From: a virus
Strand: one strand, 5' to 3'
IMG/VR virus record: IMGVR_UViG_3300049484_000377
Span: 1 to 29,761 of that record
Length of the DNA stretch: 29,761 nt
Shown: positions 20,882 to 29,106 of the stretch, piece by piece
Layout of the letters: every line of letters begins with the position of its first letter
How positions within the stretch are numbered: position 1 is the stretch's first letter
The notes under the pieces: model-generated
Seen by the model: the letters and a program-made list of their open reading frames with translations, nothing else
Databases searched by the model: none
What the model was told of the DNA's origin: nothing
Position numbers and translations under genes: made by a program

Positions 20882-21127
20882 ATGGAACTAAAGCTCACCA
20901 GAAAAACAGTTAAGGTTACTTACGACGAGAAGACTTATGATGTTATGGTCCCCACCACGGACCAACTAGAGAAGTTCTCGGATTCAATGGAAAGTAAGAA
21001 GCCCAATGCTGCGAAAATCCTGCGTGAGCTTTTGGTTGACCTTGGATTGCCGGAGGAAATCATCCGATCAATGGACATCTGGAGTATGAACGAGCTGGTT
21101 GAGTTCCTGTCGGCAAAAAAAAAGTAG
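20882..21127 (+). CDS. tail assembly chaperone (gpG-like, unshifted product)
   Basis: An 81-residue protein between tail tube and tape measure: KLTRKTVKVTYDEKTYDVMV, then PTTDQLEKFSDSMESKKPNA and a helical end (ELVEFLSAKKK). Its last codons are AAA AAA AAG TAG, so the in-frame heptamer A AAA AAG (21118-21124) touches the stop. This is the arrangement used by lambda gpG/gpGT and most siphoviruses to make a minor longer form. The chaperone holds the tape measure and recruits tube subunits during tail assembly. Confidence 0.82.
   Translation: MELKLTRKTVKVTYDEKTYDVMVPTTDQLEKFSDSMESKKPNAAKILRELLVDLGLPEEIIRSMDIWSMNELVEFLSAKKK
21118..21124 (+). promoter_or_regulatory. -1 programmed frameshift site A AAA AAG
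   Basis: The heptamer is in the correct phase of the chaperone frame, lies inside an A9-G tract (21115-21124), and is followed at once by UAG. Both tRNAs can re-pair perfectly after slipping back one base. This is the strongest class of bacterial slippery site. Confidence 0.8.
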
Positions 21128-21402
21128 ACCTAACGGGCTGGGAATACTCGCTAGCTAAGATGGCCCGTTATTATGGTTTTGCTGATTGGGAGATGCGACA
21201 GATGCCAAGTACCGTTTTCAAAGCGTATTGGAACGCCATTGAGCGATTGCAAGCAGAAGAGTCCCTTCGAATAATCAGAGACATTAGTTTTCCGCACATG
21301 GAAAAAGAACACCAGCAATCTATTGATAGCGAATTAAAACAACAGGCTCATTTAGGAACAGAAATGAATCTAGATGACCTTGGGAGGCTTTTGAATGGCT
21401 AA
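21124..21402 (+). CDS. frameshifted extension of the tail chaperone (gpGT-like)
   Basis: A -1 shift at the heptamer ending at 21124 continues as VDLTGWEYSLAKMARYYGFA with no stop until 21402, adding 92 residues to give a 173-residue fusion. The extension (DWEMRQMPSTVFKAYWNAIE and onward) is a helical T-domain-like segment. There is an ATG at 21160 but no ribosome site close to it, so the fusion is the better reading. The stop overlaps the tape measure start by 8 bases. Confidence 0.75.
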   Translation, partial: VDLTGWEYSLAKMARYYGFADWEMRQMPSTVFKAYWNAIERLQAEESLRIIRDISFPHMEKEHQQSIDSELKQQAHLGTEMNLDDLGRLLNG

Positions 21403-23149
21403 CCAAATTGAAATCGAAATCAAATTAGAAGATGGTTCTGTTAAAAAAGCATTTATCGACATTGAGGCGGGAGCCAAAAAAACAGGTGATGCTGTTGAAA
21501 AGAATGTTGGTGGTGCTTTTGAATTTATCAAGAAACACTTAATCGGGATTGCCGCAGCAGTTGGCTCATTCCATGCAATCAAAGCGGTACTTCATGAGTC
21601 TGTAACCGCAGCGATGAATAATGAAGCTGCGATTAATTCCCTTGTTCAAAGTATGCGTAATTCTGGTATAGCAAATGAAGAGGCAAAAAACAGATTTCTT
21701 GAGCTTGGGGAAGCTATACAAAAGACGACGACTATTGATGACGACATGGTTTATTCAATGGGCAAACTTGCTTATAATTTTGCCAGGTCTTCAGAACAAG
21801 CAGAGAAGATGACTAAGGCCGCTATTGAGTTGAGCGCCGCTACAGGTGTTTCTCTTGAGGGGGCCGTTCAGCAATTAGGGATGACGCTTGAGGGGAATAT
21901 TGGCCGACTTGGAAGAACGGTTCCTGCTTTACGCGGAGTAAGTGAAAGCTCCTTGCGTGCTGGTGCTGCGCTTGACATTGTAATGCAAAGATTCGCTGGC
22001 TCAGAAGCGGCAAAAATGAACACATTTGCAGGTGCTTTAGCTAATACTGGGAACAAATTTGAGGACATCTGGAAGGCTTTGGGGTCTTTAATAACAAACT
22101 CACCAGCTTTAACTGCTGCCATTAAAGTGTTTGGCGATCTATTTGGTAAGATGGCCGACAGTATCAAAGAGTTTGGGAAATCTGGGGATGTTGTTGGGAC
22201 TGTTTTGATCTATGTGGTTAAGTTTGCAGAGGCAGTTAATACATTCATGATTGCACCTTTAGAACTTTTGTATAACGTTGCGAATGCAGTTTTCTCGTTC
22301 ATTATAGAGCTGGTTTACAGTGTAATAAATGGATTTGTAGAAATAGGCGGTTTAATCGCTGACCTTGCAGACATGGCGGGGATAAGCGCTGGAGGTTTGA
22401 TTCAAACACTTCAGAACATGAGAAACCTGTCTAGAGAAGTGTTTTCCGAGCTTGAGGCTGACACGACGAACGCAGCAAATAATGTTTTGAATTTTGATGT
22501 TTCTGGAAAGTCTGCAATCTTTTTAGAAGACCTTCGCAGGACTATGGAGAACGCTCAAAAGATCACTGTGCCAGCAATGAAAAAAATAGGACAGGAGTTA
22601 GATTCTACTTGGACAACTCTTTGGACCAACATGAAAAAAACTGTCAACGACGCTATTGCTGGAGGTATTTCCAAAGGTATGCAGCTTCTAGTTACCAACC
22701 TTGCTAAAGGGAAAGGCGCATTTGATAATTTTGGTAAAGAGCTGTTAAATATGGCTGGAGATTTAGCGATTAAATTAGGTGAGATGTTAGTTGGCCAAGC
22801 CATTGCGCTTTGGGCAATTGGGGAGGCAATGAAAAATCCAATCACAGCAGCTCCCGCGGCGTTAGCGTGGGGCTTGGCTTTGATAGCTATTGGAGCGGCT
22901 CTTAAGGCTTTCGGTAGTGGTGGAGGAGAGGAAACAGCGCCCTCTACAAGCGCCGCAAGCATATCTGGCGCGTCACCTTCTTCTGGCAGTTTGTCAGAAC
23001 AGCAATCTACAAGCGATATGCTACAACATAAAGAATCCGCTGTGACAGTTCATGTCCACGGAAATGTATTTGATCGCAGAGAAACTGGTTTAGAGATTGC
23101 CAATATAATTAAAGAGGCTGTCAGAGAGCAAGGAGTTTCACTCGCATGA
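21395..23149 (+). CDS. tape measure protein
   Basis: A 584-residue protein after the chaperone pair, start ATG 21395 behind GGGAGG. It is mostly helical, with Ala-rich repeats in the first 240 residues (FIKKHLIGIAAAVGSFHAIK, LSAATGVSLEGAVQQLGMTL). There are two long hydrophobic stretches at about 266-328 and 455-506, and a disordered Ser/Thr-rich linker at 508-545. In this family the protein fixes tail length and may reach the cell membrane at infection. At about 0.15 nm per residue it predicts a tail near 88 nm. Its GNIGRLGRTVPALRG-like segment is frequent in such proteins. Confidence 0.88.
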   Translation: MANQIEIEIKLEDGSVKKAFIDIEAGAKKTGDAVEKNVGGAFEFIKKHLIGIAAAVGSFHAIKAVLHESVTAAMNNEAAINSLVQSMRNSGIANEEAKNRFLELGEAIQKTTTIDDDMVYSMGKLAYNFARSSEQAEKMTKAAIELSAATGVSLEGAVQQLGMTLEGNIGRLGRTVPALRGVSESSLRAGAALDIVMQRFAGSEAAKMNTFAGALANTGNKFEDIWKALGSLITNSPALTAAIKVFGDLFGKMADSIKEFGKSGDVVGTVLIYVVKFAEAVNTFMIAPLELLYNVANAVFSFIIELVYSVINGFVEIGGLIADLADMAGISAGGLIQTLQNMRNLSREVFSELEADTTNAANNVLNFDVSGKSAIFLEDLRRTMENAQKITVPAMKKIGQELDSTWTTLWTNMKKTVNDAIAGGISKGMQLLVTNLAKGKGAFDNFGKELLNMAGDLAIKLGEMLVGQAIALWAIGEAMKNPITAAPAALAWGLALIAIGAALKAFGSGGGEETAPSTSAASISGASPSSGSLSEQQSTSDMLQHKESAVTVHVHGNVFDRRETGLEIANIIKEAVREQGVSLA

Positions 23150-23913
23150 TAAACACTTACTCACAGTTTTTTTATGGGTTTCAGATTACAGAAGACAATC
23201 GCTATTTAGATTTTAACGATGATACGCCAATGACTGCCGAATTAGTTGTGGGTGATTATACTGCAACGACTATTCTTGCAGAAATTAAAAGAGCGATGGA
23301 TGAAGTCGGATCTCAGGCATACACAGTGACGATGAACCGGACGACAAGGAAAATAACAATTGCAGCCACATCTAATTTTTCGCTGTTGGTGTCTTCTGGT
23401 AATACGGCAGATACTTCTGTTTTTGGTCTTTTGGGGTTTACTGGAAGTGATCGCACCAGTGCCAACACCTATACTGGGGACGAAGAAGCAGGATATTGTT
23501 TTGAGCCTCAGTGTAAACTTCAGAGCTACCTTGACCCGAATGATAATGAAGAAAAGATCAGCGCCACAGTGAATGAAGCTGCAAATGGTGATTGTGAAGT
23601 GGTTTATTTCGGAACTAAAAGACGAATTGAAATGAATATAGACTGGGTGACTAATACTCCAATGCCGACAGGGTTTTCAATTAAGGACAATCGGACTGCG
23701 CTCACTGACTTAAGAGCATTTATGGCGAACGCAATCTGTAAGTACAAGATGGAGTTTATGCCTGACCTCAGTTCGCCGAGTACGTTTTATACTGTAATTT
23801 TGGAGTCAACACCGGAGAGTAGTTCTGGTGTAGCATTTAAAATCAAAGAAAAATATGATGCCAAAATGCCTGGTTTCTATTCAACTGGCGCCTTGAAATT
23901 TAGGGTGGTGTAA
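23146..23913 (+). CDS. distal tail-like protein
   Basis: A 255-residue protein overlapping the tape measure stop (ATGA). Residues 15-110 form a domain seen in phage tails (NRYLDFNDDTPMTAELVVGD, TTILAEIKRAMDEVG, AYTVTMNRTTRKITIAATSN, FGLLGFTGSDRTSANTYTGD), in which input values are spread over a grid-like fold. The second half (EVVYFGTKRRIEMNIDWVTN, YKMEFMPDLSSPSTFYTVIL) is beta-rich. Position just after the tape measure fits a distal tail or baseplate ring protein. The match is by pattern and place. Confidence 0.6.
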   Translation: MINTYSQFFYGFQITEDNRYLDFNDDTPMTAELVVGDYTATTILAEIKRAMDEVGSQAYTVTMNRTTRKITIAATSNFSLLVSSGNTADTSVFGLLGFTGSDRTSANTYTGDEEAGYCFEPQCKLQSYLDPNDNEEKISATVNEAANGDCEVVYFGTKRRIEMNIDWVTNTPMPTGFSIKDNRTALTDLRAFMANAICKYKMEFMPDLSSPSTFYTVILESTPESSSGVAFKIKEKYDAKMPGFYSTGALKFRVV

Positions 23914-23914
23914 T

Positions 23915-24958
23915 ATGACAATAAGCGATGGCCAATTAGCAAACGCTGCAAACCTCAATAATGCTTTTGCTAGTAAAACTGGTAATAATACTTTAACAGG
24001 GAAACAGACATTAAATAGGTCTGGTTCTGGGTCTCAAGTTGATGATGCCCAGCAAGCAATAAATGATTTGCAAACTGCGATAGATGTTGCAGAGGAAACT
24101 ATTATTTCATTGCAAGAAGCAATCGCAGCGATGGGGGAAACTGTTACAAGTATTGGCATAGATGGCGACGAAACAAAATTAACTGGCGATGTTGATTTAG
24201 AGCCAGGGAACTCGATTGATTTAACAAGAAATGGTCAGAAAATTTCGGTTGATTTGAACCTTCAAGATAATTTGATTATTAATAGGAAGTTGTATACGCC
24301 GACGCATCCTGTAAACAATAATGGTTGGTCGTCATTTTCTGCTGACAATATTTGGGCAGCATCGTTTATTTGTAAGACTTCAGAAGATTATAATTGGGGT
24401 GATGCTTGGCTTTATAAAACTGACTCTCCTAATTTTACTGCGATCAGAATGGAGATAAGAGAAGATGATAATTTATCACCAGGCGATGTTTTGGGTTATG
24501 CGGACGTTTTGATAGCCGCTATAACAACTGATACAGAACTCTCTGCCACAGAAACAGGGTTTGCTTTTGACCCAGAAATACCATTAGTAGCTGGAACTAG
24601 GTATTGGATTACAATTCGGCCTATTGGTGCTGCCGGCGGAGGTCTTGTTTATTCCTATTGTGGTGCTGCAATAGAAAATGAATGTTATACAGCAAGAAGC
24701 CAAAACGGCGGTTCTACTTGGGTTATAGGCGATCAAGTTATGCCAGCAATAAGCACAGGCGGCGATTCACAAGATTATTTTATTTTCGGTTTTTCAGAGG
24801 CCTTTATAAAGACTGATTGGCTTGGTAAAATTCCAGTGAGAGTCTTACCGGAACAAATGCCAGATTATTCTGAAGCAAGCGAGGGAGACATTTTGGCAAT
24901 AGAAAGTGGCGTACCGGCTTGGAAAGCCTCAACTAGTTACTTCCCTGGAGGCTGGTGA
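23915..24958 (+). CDS. tail fibre-like protein
   Basis: A 347-residue protein. The N-terminal 85 residues carry an Asn-rich anchor (ANAANLNNAFASKTGNNTLT) and a coiled coil (VDDAQQAINDLQTAIDVAEE), both typical of trimeric tail fibres. The rest is a beta domain of carbohydrate-binding shape (NNGWSSFSADNIWAASFICK, VAGTRYWITIRPIGAAGGGL, DSQDYFIFGFSEAFIKTDWL). It ends with an AIESGVPAWKAST segment seen in fibre proteins, where the Gly-x-Pro-x-Trp motif closes the trimer. Likely receptor contact or an adaptor for the next gene product. Its stop overlaps the next start. Confidence 0.65.
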   Translation: MTISDGQLANAANLNNAFASKTGNNTLTGKQTLNRSGSGSQVDDAQQAINDLQTAIDVAEETIISLQEAIAAMGETVTSIGIDGDETKLTGDVDLEPGNSIDLTRNGQKISVDLNLQDNLIINRKLYTPTHPVNNNGWSSFSADNIWAASFICKTSEDYNWGDAWLYKTDSPNFTAIRMEIREDDNLSPGDVLGYADVLIAAITTDTELSATETGFAFDPEIPLVAGTRYWITIRPIGAAGGGLVYSYCGAAIENECYTARSQNGGSTWVIGDQVMPAISTGGDSQDYFIFGFSEAFIKTDWLGKIPVRVLPEQMPDYSEASEGDILAIESGVPAWKASTSYFPGGW

Positions 24959-26841
24959 TGGGTGTTATTTTTTCTCTAAGATCGGATGATGCGAGTTTTT
25001 ATCCTTATCAAACAGCAGGAAGAAAAACACCATTTGTTTATGGAGCAAGTACAGCCCCAACAAGAGACGCTGATGCGAATTCAATAGGTGGTTATCGTTA
25101 TAATTTCGACCAAGCAGCGGCTGATAAAAAATGTTTACATTATGATTGGTGTTATTCTGGGGAAAATAGAGCGCGAACAGTTTTAGTACGAGTTTTATTT
25201 AACACGCTCCCTTCGGCCGCAGGTGGTTTAGTATCATTCCAATTGGGTCATAATTACATGACTTTAAGCCATTATTTATTTGAAGTGATTTATTCTTATA
25301 TATCATCTGCAAGAAGGATTGCGACGTATATTACGGATGAAGCTAATGCTTCAATTTGTTCGACGGCGTCTAATTCTGTTACTTACGTTCAAGATCAATG
25401 GCATGATTTGGTTGTTCAATGGGATGGTTCTGGAGGTGCTAACTCAATTAAATACTATTTAGATGGTGCTGCCGTTAGCACTGTTTCGCCCACCTCATCA
25501 AGAGATTGGCCTGCAACATTTCCTGATTATGCACACAAGGTATTAACTATTGGAAGCTGTGTTAATGGCATAAATACTAGGTGCTACATAAACGAAGTTG
25601 TAGTTTGGGACAACACTTTTGATGTTACTGCGGCTGTTACTTTAACAACGGGAACGGGTGTTCTTAGCGGGTCTACAAGATCATATTTTGTTGCTGCCAC
25701 AGCTCAAGATGGTGGAAATACTACAGACCCAGGTGAATCTAATGTAAGAAACGGCACTAGTTATTATGTTTTAGGAATTCAAAAAACTGGTAATGTTGTC
25801 ATTCCAGCAGATAACACGGTGAAGACTGGAACAACATTCGAACATAATTCTGAGCATACTGGTACTTATGACGGCTCAGATCGGTGGACCGATCCTGGAG
25901 AGGCGAACGTAAGAGATGGGACTGCGTACAAGGCCAACAGTACAAGCAATAACAAAGAGGGGACACTTGATCTTCCGGCAGAGGCCGATGTAAAAGATGG
26001 TGTTCTTTATGATGGTGGTTCTAAAGAAGGCACTTATGTTGGTGGAGGCGGAGACTTTCCTGATGAGGCAGATGTTCGTGATGGAGTTGAGTATAATAGT
26101 GGTGCTTTAACTGGGACGCTTGATTTACCAACAGAAGCCAATGTCCGCGATGGTGTTACTTATGATGGTGCCACTAAAGAGGGAACGTTAGACCTTCCTT
26201 CGATAAATGATGTGCGCTTAGGAACTCAATTTGATCAAACATCAAAAACAGGTTTGCTTGATTTACCTTCTGTAGATGACGTTAGAATTGGGGTTGATTT
26301 TGACCAAGAATCTAAAACTGGGTTAATGGACCTTCCAGATGAGGCTGACGTAAAAGTTGGAGTTAATTTCGATAATGGTACAAAGCTCGGCACTTATGCT
26401 CCTATTGTTTGGAATTCTGAAATGTTTGGCGACTTGACGGCTGGTCAGGCATTAAGTGTTTTATATGCAATCTGTGCTGGGAAATCTTCCGTTACTGTCG
26501 AAGAAGGAATTGCAACAGTTGTATTTAAAGGACCTGATGACACTACGACTAGAGCCACAGTTACGGTGGATGGTTCTGAAAGAACGGCGTTTGTATTTAA
26601 TCCACCAGCTCCCGAAGGAGGTTTTACAGAGAACCTTTGGGATACTGAAATAGATAACGCTATGACAGCCTTTGAGATGTTCAACGTTATTCTGAGTGTC
26701 GTTGCTGGAAAATCAACCGTAACTCCTGGAGATCCTGGGGAGGCAACAGTTGTTTTTAGAGATGGCGCTGATGAAGTAGATTTAATTACAGCATCTATGG
26801 TTGATAATGAACGTGTTACTGTTGTTATAAATTGGGGATAA
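24958..26841 (+). CDS. tail adhesin with LamG-like domain and tandem repeats
   Basis: ATG 24958 follows GGAGG by 7 bases; the reading frame also has a GTG just before it. The 627-residue protein has a concanavalin/LamG-like N-terminal domain (about 35-225: RTVLVRVLFNTLPSAAGGLV, SIKYYLDGAAVSTVS, CYINEVVVWDN). Nine tandem repeats of about 23-28 residues follow (about 257-480), with the form DLP-x-EA-D/N-VR-D-GV-x-Y-D. Two related C-terminal repeats end it (ALSVLYAICAGKSSVTVEEG and MFNVILSVVAGKSTVTPGDP). The fold suggests a long stalk with glycan-binding head. The repeat count is probably variable between relatives. Confidence 0.68.
   Translation: MGVIFSLRSDDASFYPYQTAGRKTPFVYGASTAPTRDADANSIGGYRYNFDQAAADKKCLHYDWCYSGENRARTVLVRVLFNTLPSAAGGLVSFQLGHNYMTLSHYLFEVIYSYISSARRIATYITDEANASICSTASNSVTYVQDQWHDLVVQWDGSGGANSIKYYLDGAAVSTVSPTSSRDWPATFPDYAHKVLTIGSCVNGINTRCYINEVVVWDNTFDVTAAVTLTTGTGVLSGSTRSYFVAATAQDGGNTTDPGESNVRNGTSYYVLGIQKTGNVVIPADNTVKTGTTFEHNSEHTGTYDGSDRWTDPGEANVRDGTAYKANSTSNNKEGTLDLPAEADVKDGVLYDGGSKEGTYVGGGGDFPDEADVRDGVEYNSGALTGTLDLPTEANVRDGVTYDGATKEGTLDLPSINDVRLGTQFDQTSKTGLLDLPSVDDVRIGVDFDQESKTGLMDLPDEADVKVGVNFDNGTKLGTYAPIVWNSEMFGDLTAGQALSVLYAICAGKSSVTVEEGIATVVFKGPDDTTTRATVTVDGSERTAFVFNPPAPEGGFTENLWDTEIDNAMTAFEMFNVILSVVAGKSTVTPGDPGEATVVFRDGADEVDLITASMVDNERVTVVINWG
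25723..26397 (+). repeat. nine tandem protein repeats in the tail adhesin
   Basis: Each unit encodes a P-x-E-A-D/N-V-R-D-G-x-x-Y core followed by a K-x-G-T-L-D-L turn. Units 5 to 8 are exactly 23 codons, the earlier ones are longer, and the DNA copies have diverged while the protein pattern is kept. It resembles fibre stalk repeats. Confidence 0.75.
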
Positions 26842-26844
26842 TGA

Positions 26845-29097
26845 ATGGCCCTTACTCTTACAGATAAGACAACGATGAAAACACTGGAGACGATGAAACG
26901 TCTTCAGATTGCTATTTCGATTGCAGATGTCGCTGGGGTTTATGGTACTGATAACATTATTGGCTCTGGTGTTGTTTACACCCCAATTAGAATTGGTGAT
27001 GGTCATTACGTGGATGGTTCGTGGGTGATTGGTGGAAGAGACGCAACAGAGGGCCAAGCATTTGAACCTGTAATTACTTTAGAGGGTTCAAGCACTAAAA
27101 TAGACCAGCAATTAAATGTGGACGATGCTTCTGGGTCCTCAATTTCGCAATTTGACGTTGCTTTGATTGATAAAAACGGCACCATAACTCAGCTAATTAC
27201 TCCTGGTGAAGTTGTTGAGGATATGCTGGGGAGAGCCGTCAAAGTTTATTTAGGGTTTGAGGATACGTCATTTCCGGATGATTTTATCAGAGTTTTTAGT
27301 GGTGTTGTTCAGAAAATCACTTCAAAAGCTGGGGTTGTTGTTTTTACTATTGCTCACCCTGATAATAAAAAGCGGCAAGAGTTGTTTCTCAAAGCTGACA
27401 CAGAGCTTGATGGTGCAATTGACGACGATGATACCTCGGTTGTTGTTAATGATGCCTCTCAGTTTTTATCTCCTGTGCTTGGTCCCGATGGAGAAAACGA
27501 TCCAACTCTTACTTTCTATTTGCTGATTGATGATGAGATCATGCAATACACAGAAATAGTTGACGAGACCTTTACGGTTTCTCAGCGTGGTTGTTTCGGT
27601 ACCACAGCCGCAGCTCATGAAGATGATGCTTCAGTGTCTAGTTTTTATTCATTAACTGGTAATGCAATGGACCTCGCTCTTAAATTGATGTTGTCCGGAG
27701 TGAATGATTATTTTATTGAAGAGGTCCCTATACATAACTTCGAGAAATTGGGAGATGATAGTTCTCTAGATAACGCAATTCAGTTTAGCGGCATCGATGT
27801 CGAAGAGTCTTACGGGTTGGTTGTTGGAGATTATATTACTACAACAGGTGCCTCTAACGGGGCGAACAACGAAGAACTTAAACCAATTTTGTCTATTGGC
27901 AAAAACGCTATGGGTTCTTACATTGTTGTCGATGATGTTACTTTTGTTGAGGAGCTGTCTTCCGCTGCTGTAGCGGCTTTCCGGAGTCAATACGATACTC
28001 TTGGCGAAGGTTTGGGAATGAATCCCGACGAAGTAGATGTCACTGAACACCTAAGAATTAAAAATGAGTTTTTGTCTAGTTTTGAATATCTTTTTTATAT
28101 CAAAGATATGTTCAATGGTAAGGAGTTTATTGATGGAGAAATTTATAAACCATGTGGCGCGTTTAGTGTGCCACGTAAAGCCCGCTGTTCTGTAGGGTAT
28201 CATTCTCCACCGGGTCCAGGCGATGACACAAAAATCCTTGATGCGACGAACGTTCTAAACCCAAAAGGTTTGGTTATTACTAGGTCGCTAACGCAGAATT
28301 TTTATAATACTATAATTTATCAGTACGAAGAAGATCCGTTAGAGGATAAATTCTACCGGCAGGTAGTACATATTAATTCGGATTCATTGGCGCAGATTCC
28401 AGTTGGCAAACGTGCACTTATTATTAAATCAAAGGGAATGAGGTCAACTCTCCAAGCTGAGATCAATGCCAACATAATTGCAAGTCGTAGATTGGACCGT
28501 TACAAGTATGGTGCGGAGACATTGCCTGTCGATGTAATGTTGGGCACTGGAGTAACAATTGAAATTGGTGATGTTGTTGTATTTGACGGACGAGAGCTGA
28601 GTGTATCGGATATAACTCAAGGCTCTAGAGAGTTTTCACCTAGGTTTTTTGAAGTAATTAATAAGAGTTCGGATTTAAAAACTGGGAAAACAAGCCTCAC
28701 TTTGATTGATACGAATTATGCTACTGGTGCACGAAGAGGTAAAATCGGGCCTAGTTCCTTAGTGGCAAGTGGATTAAGTCAAACTCAGTTCACCATAAAG
28801 CCAAGTTTTGCAATGAAGTATGGTGCAAATGAGTATTTAAAATGGTCAAGATATGTTGGGAAGGTAGTTCTTAGGGTAAGGTCTCCCGATGGAGCGACAA
28901 GCGGGACGGCTTATCTTAGTGCTGTTGATGGCAGTCTTCTCACTGTTGATGAGGCGTTAGGTTTTATACCTGCTGCAAATTACATAGTTGAGTTGGCTCC
29001 GTATGATTTACAAGACCCAACATTGTTATTAATTTATGCTTATATGACGGATGAGGCTACTTTCGATGATGGAAAGCCACCATTCCAAATGATTTAA
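26845..29097 (+). CDS. tail hub / tip attachment-like protein
   Basis: A 750-residue protein, start ATG 26845 just after the previous stop. It begins with MALTLTDKTTMKTLETMKRL, then VYTPIRIGDGHYVDGSWVIG, IDQQLNVDDASGSSISQFDV and LGRAVKVYLGFEDTSFPDDF; this order is shared by large proteins at the tail tip of many siphoviruses. A disulphide-free beta segment with TFTVSQRGCFGTTAAAHEDD lies at about 240-265. The C-terminal third has a fibronectin-like look (YLKWSRYVGKVVLRVRSPDG). Probably the hub or host-contact platform that closes the tail. Not certain which of hub, central fibre or receptor-binding protein. Confidence 0.65.
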   Translation: MALTLTDKTTMKTLETMKRLQIAISIADVAGVYGTDNIIGSGVVYTPIRIGDGHYVDGSWVIGGRDATEGQAFEPVITLEGSSTKIDQQLNVDDASGSSISQFDVALIDKNGTITQLITPGEVVEDMLGRAVKVYLGFEDTSFPDDFIRVFSGVVQKITSKAGVVVFTIAHPDNKKRQELFLKADTELDGAIDDDDTSVVVNDASQFLSPVLGPDGENDPTLTFYLLIDDEIMQYTEIVDETFTVSQRGCFGTTAAAHEDDASVSSFYSLTGNAMDLALKLMLSGVNDYFIEEVPIHNFEKLGDDSSLDNAIQFSGIDVEESYGLVVGDYITTTGASNGANNEELKPILSIGKNAMGSYIVVDDVTFVEELSSAAVAAFRSQYDTLGEGLGMNPDEVDVTEHLRIKNEFLSSFEYLFYIKDMFNGKEFIDGEIYKPCGAFSVPRKARCSVGYHSPPGPGDDTKILDATNVLNPKGLVITRSLTQNFYNTIIYQYEEDPLEDKFYRQVVHINSDSLAQIPVGKRALIIKSKGMRSTLQAEINANIIASRRLDRYKYGAETLPVDVMLGTGVTIEIGDVVVFDGRELSVSDITQGSREFSPRFFEVINKSSDLKTGKTSLTLIDTNYATGARRGKIGPSSLVASGLSQTQFTIKPSFAMKYGANEYLKWSRYVGKVVLRVRSPDGATSGTAYLSAVDGSLLTVDEALGFIPAANYIVELAPYDLQDPTLLLIYAYMTDEATFDDGKPPFQMI

Positions 29098-29106
29098 GAG
29101 GGGTTT

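Noticed and set aside
21160-21402. Separate gene from ATG 21160
   Set aside because: No ribosome site is close to it, and the upstream frame connects through a perfect -1 slippery heptamer, so the fusion explains it better.
22555-22962. 135-residue minus-strand frame opposite the tape measure gene
   Set aside because: It is an Ala/Pro/Ile-rich mirror of an Ala-rich helical gene, a common artefact.
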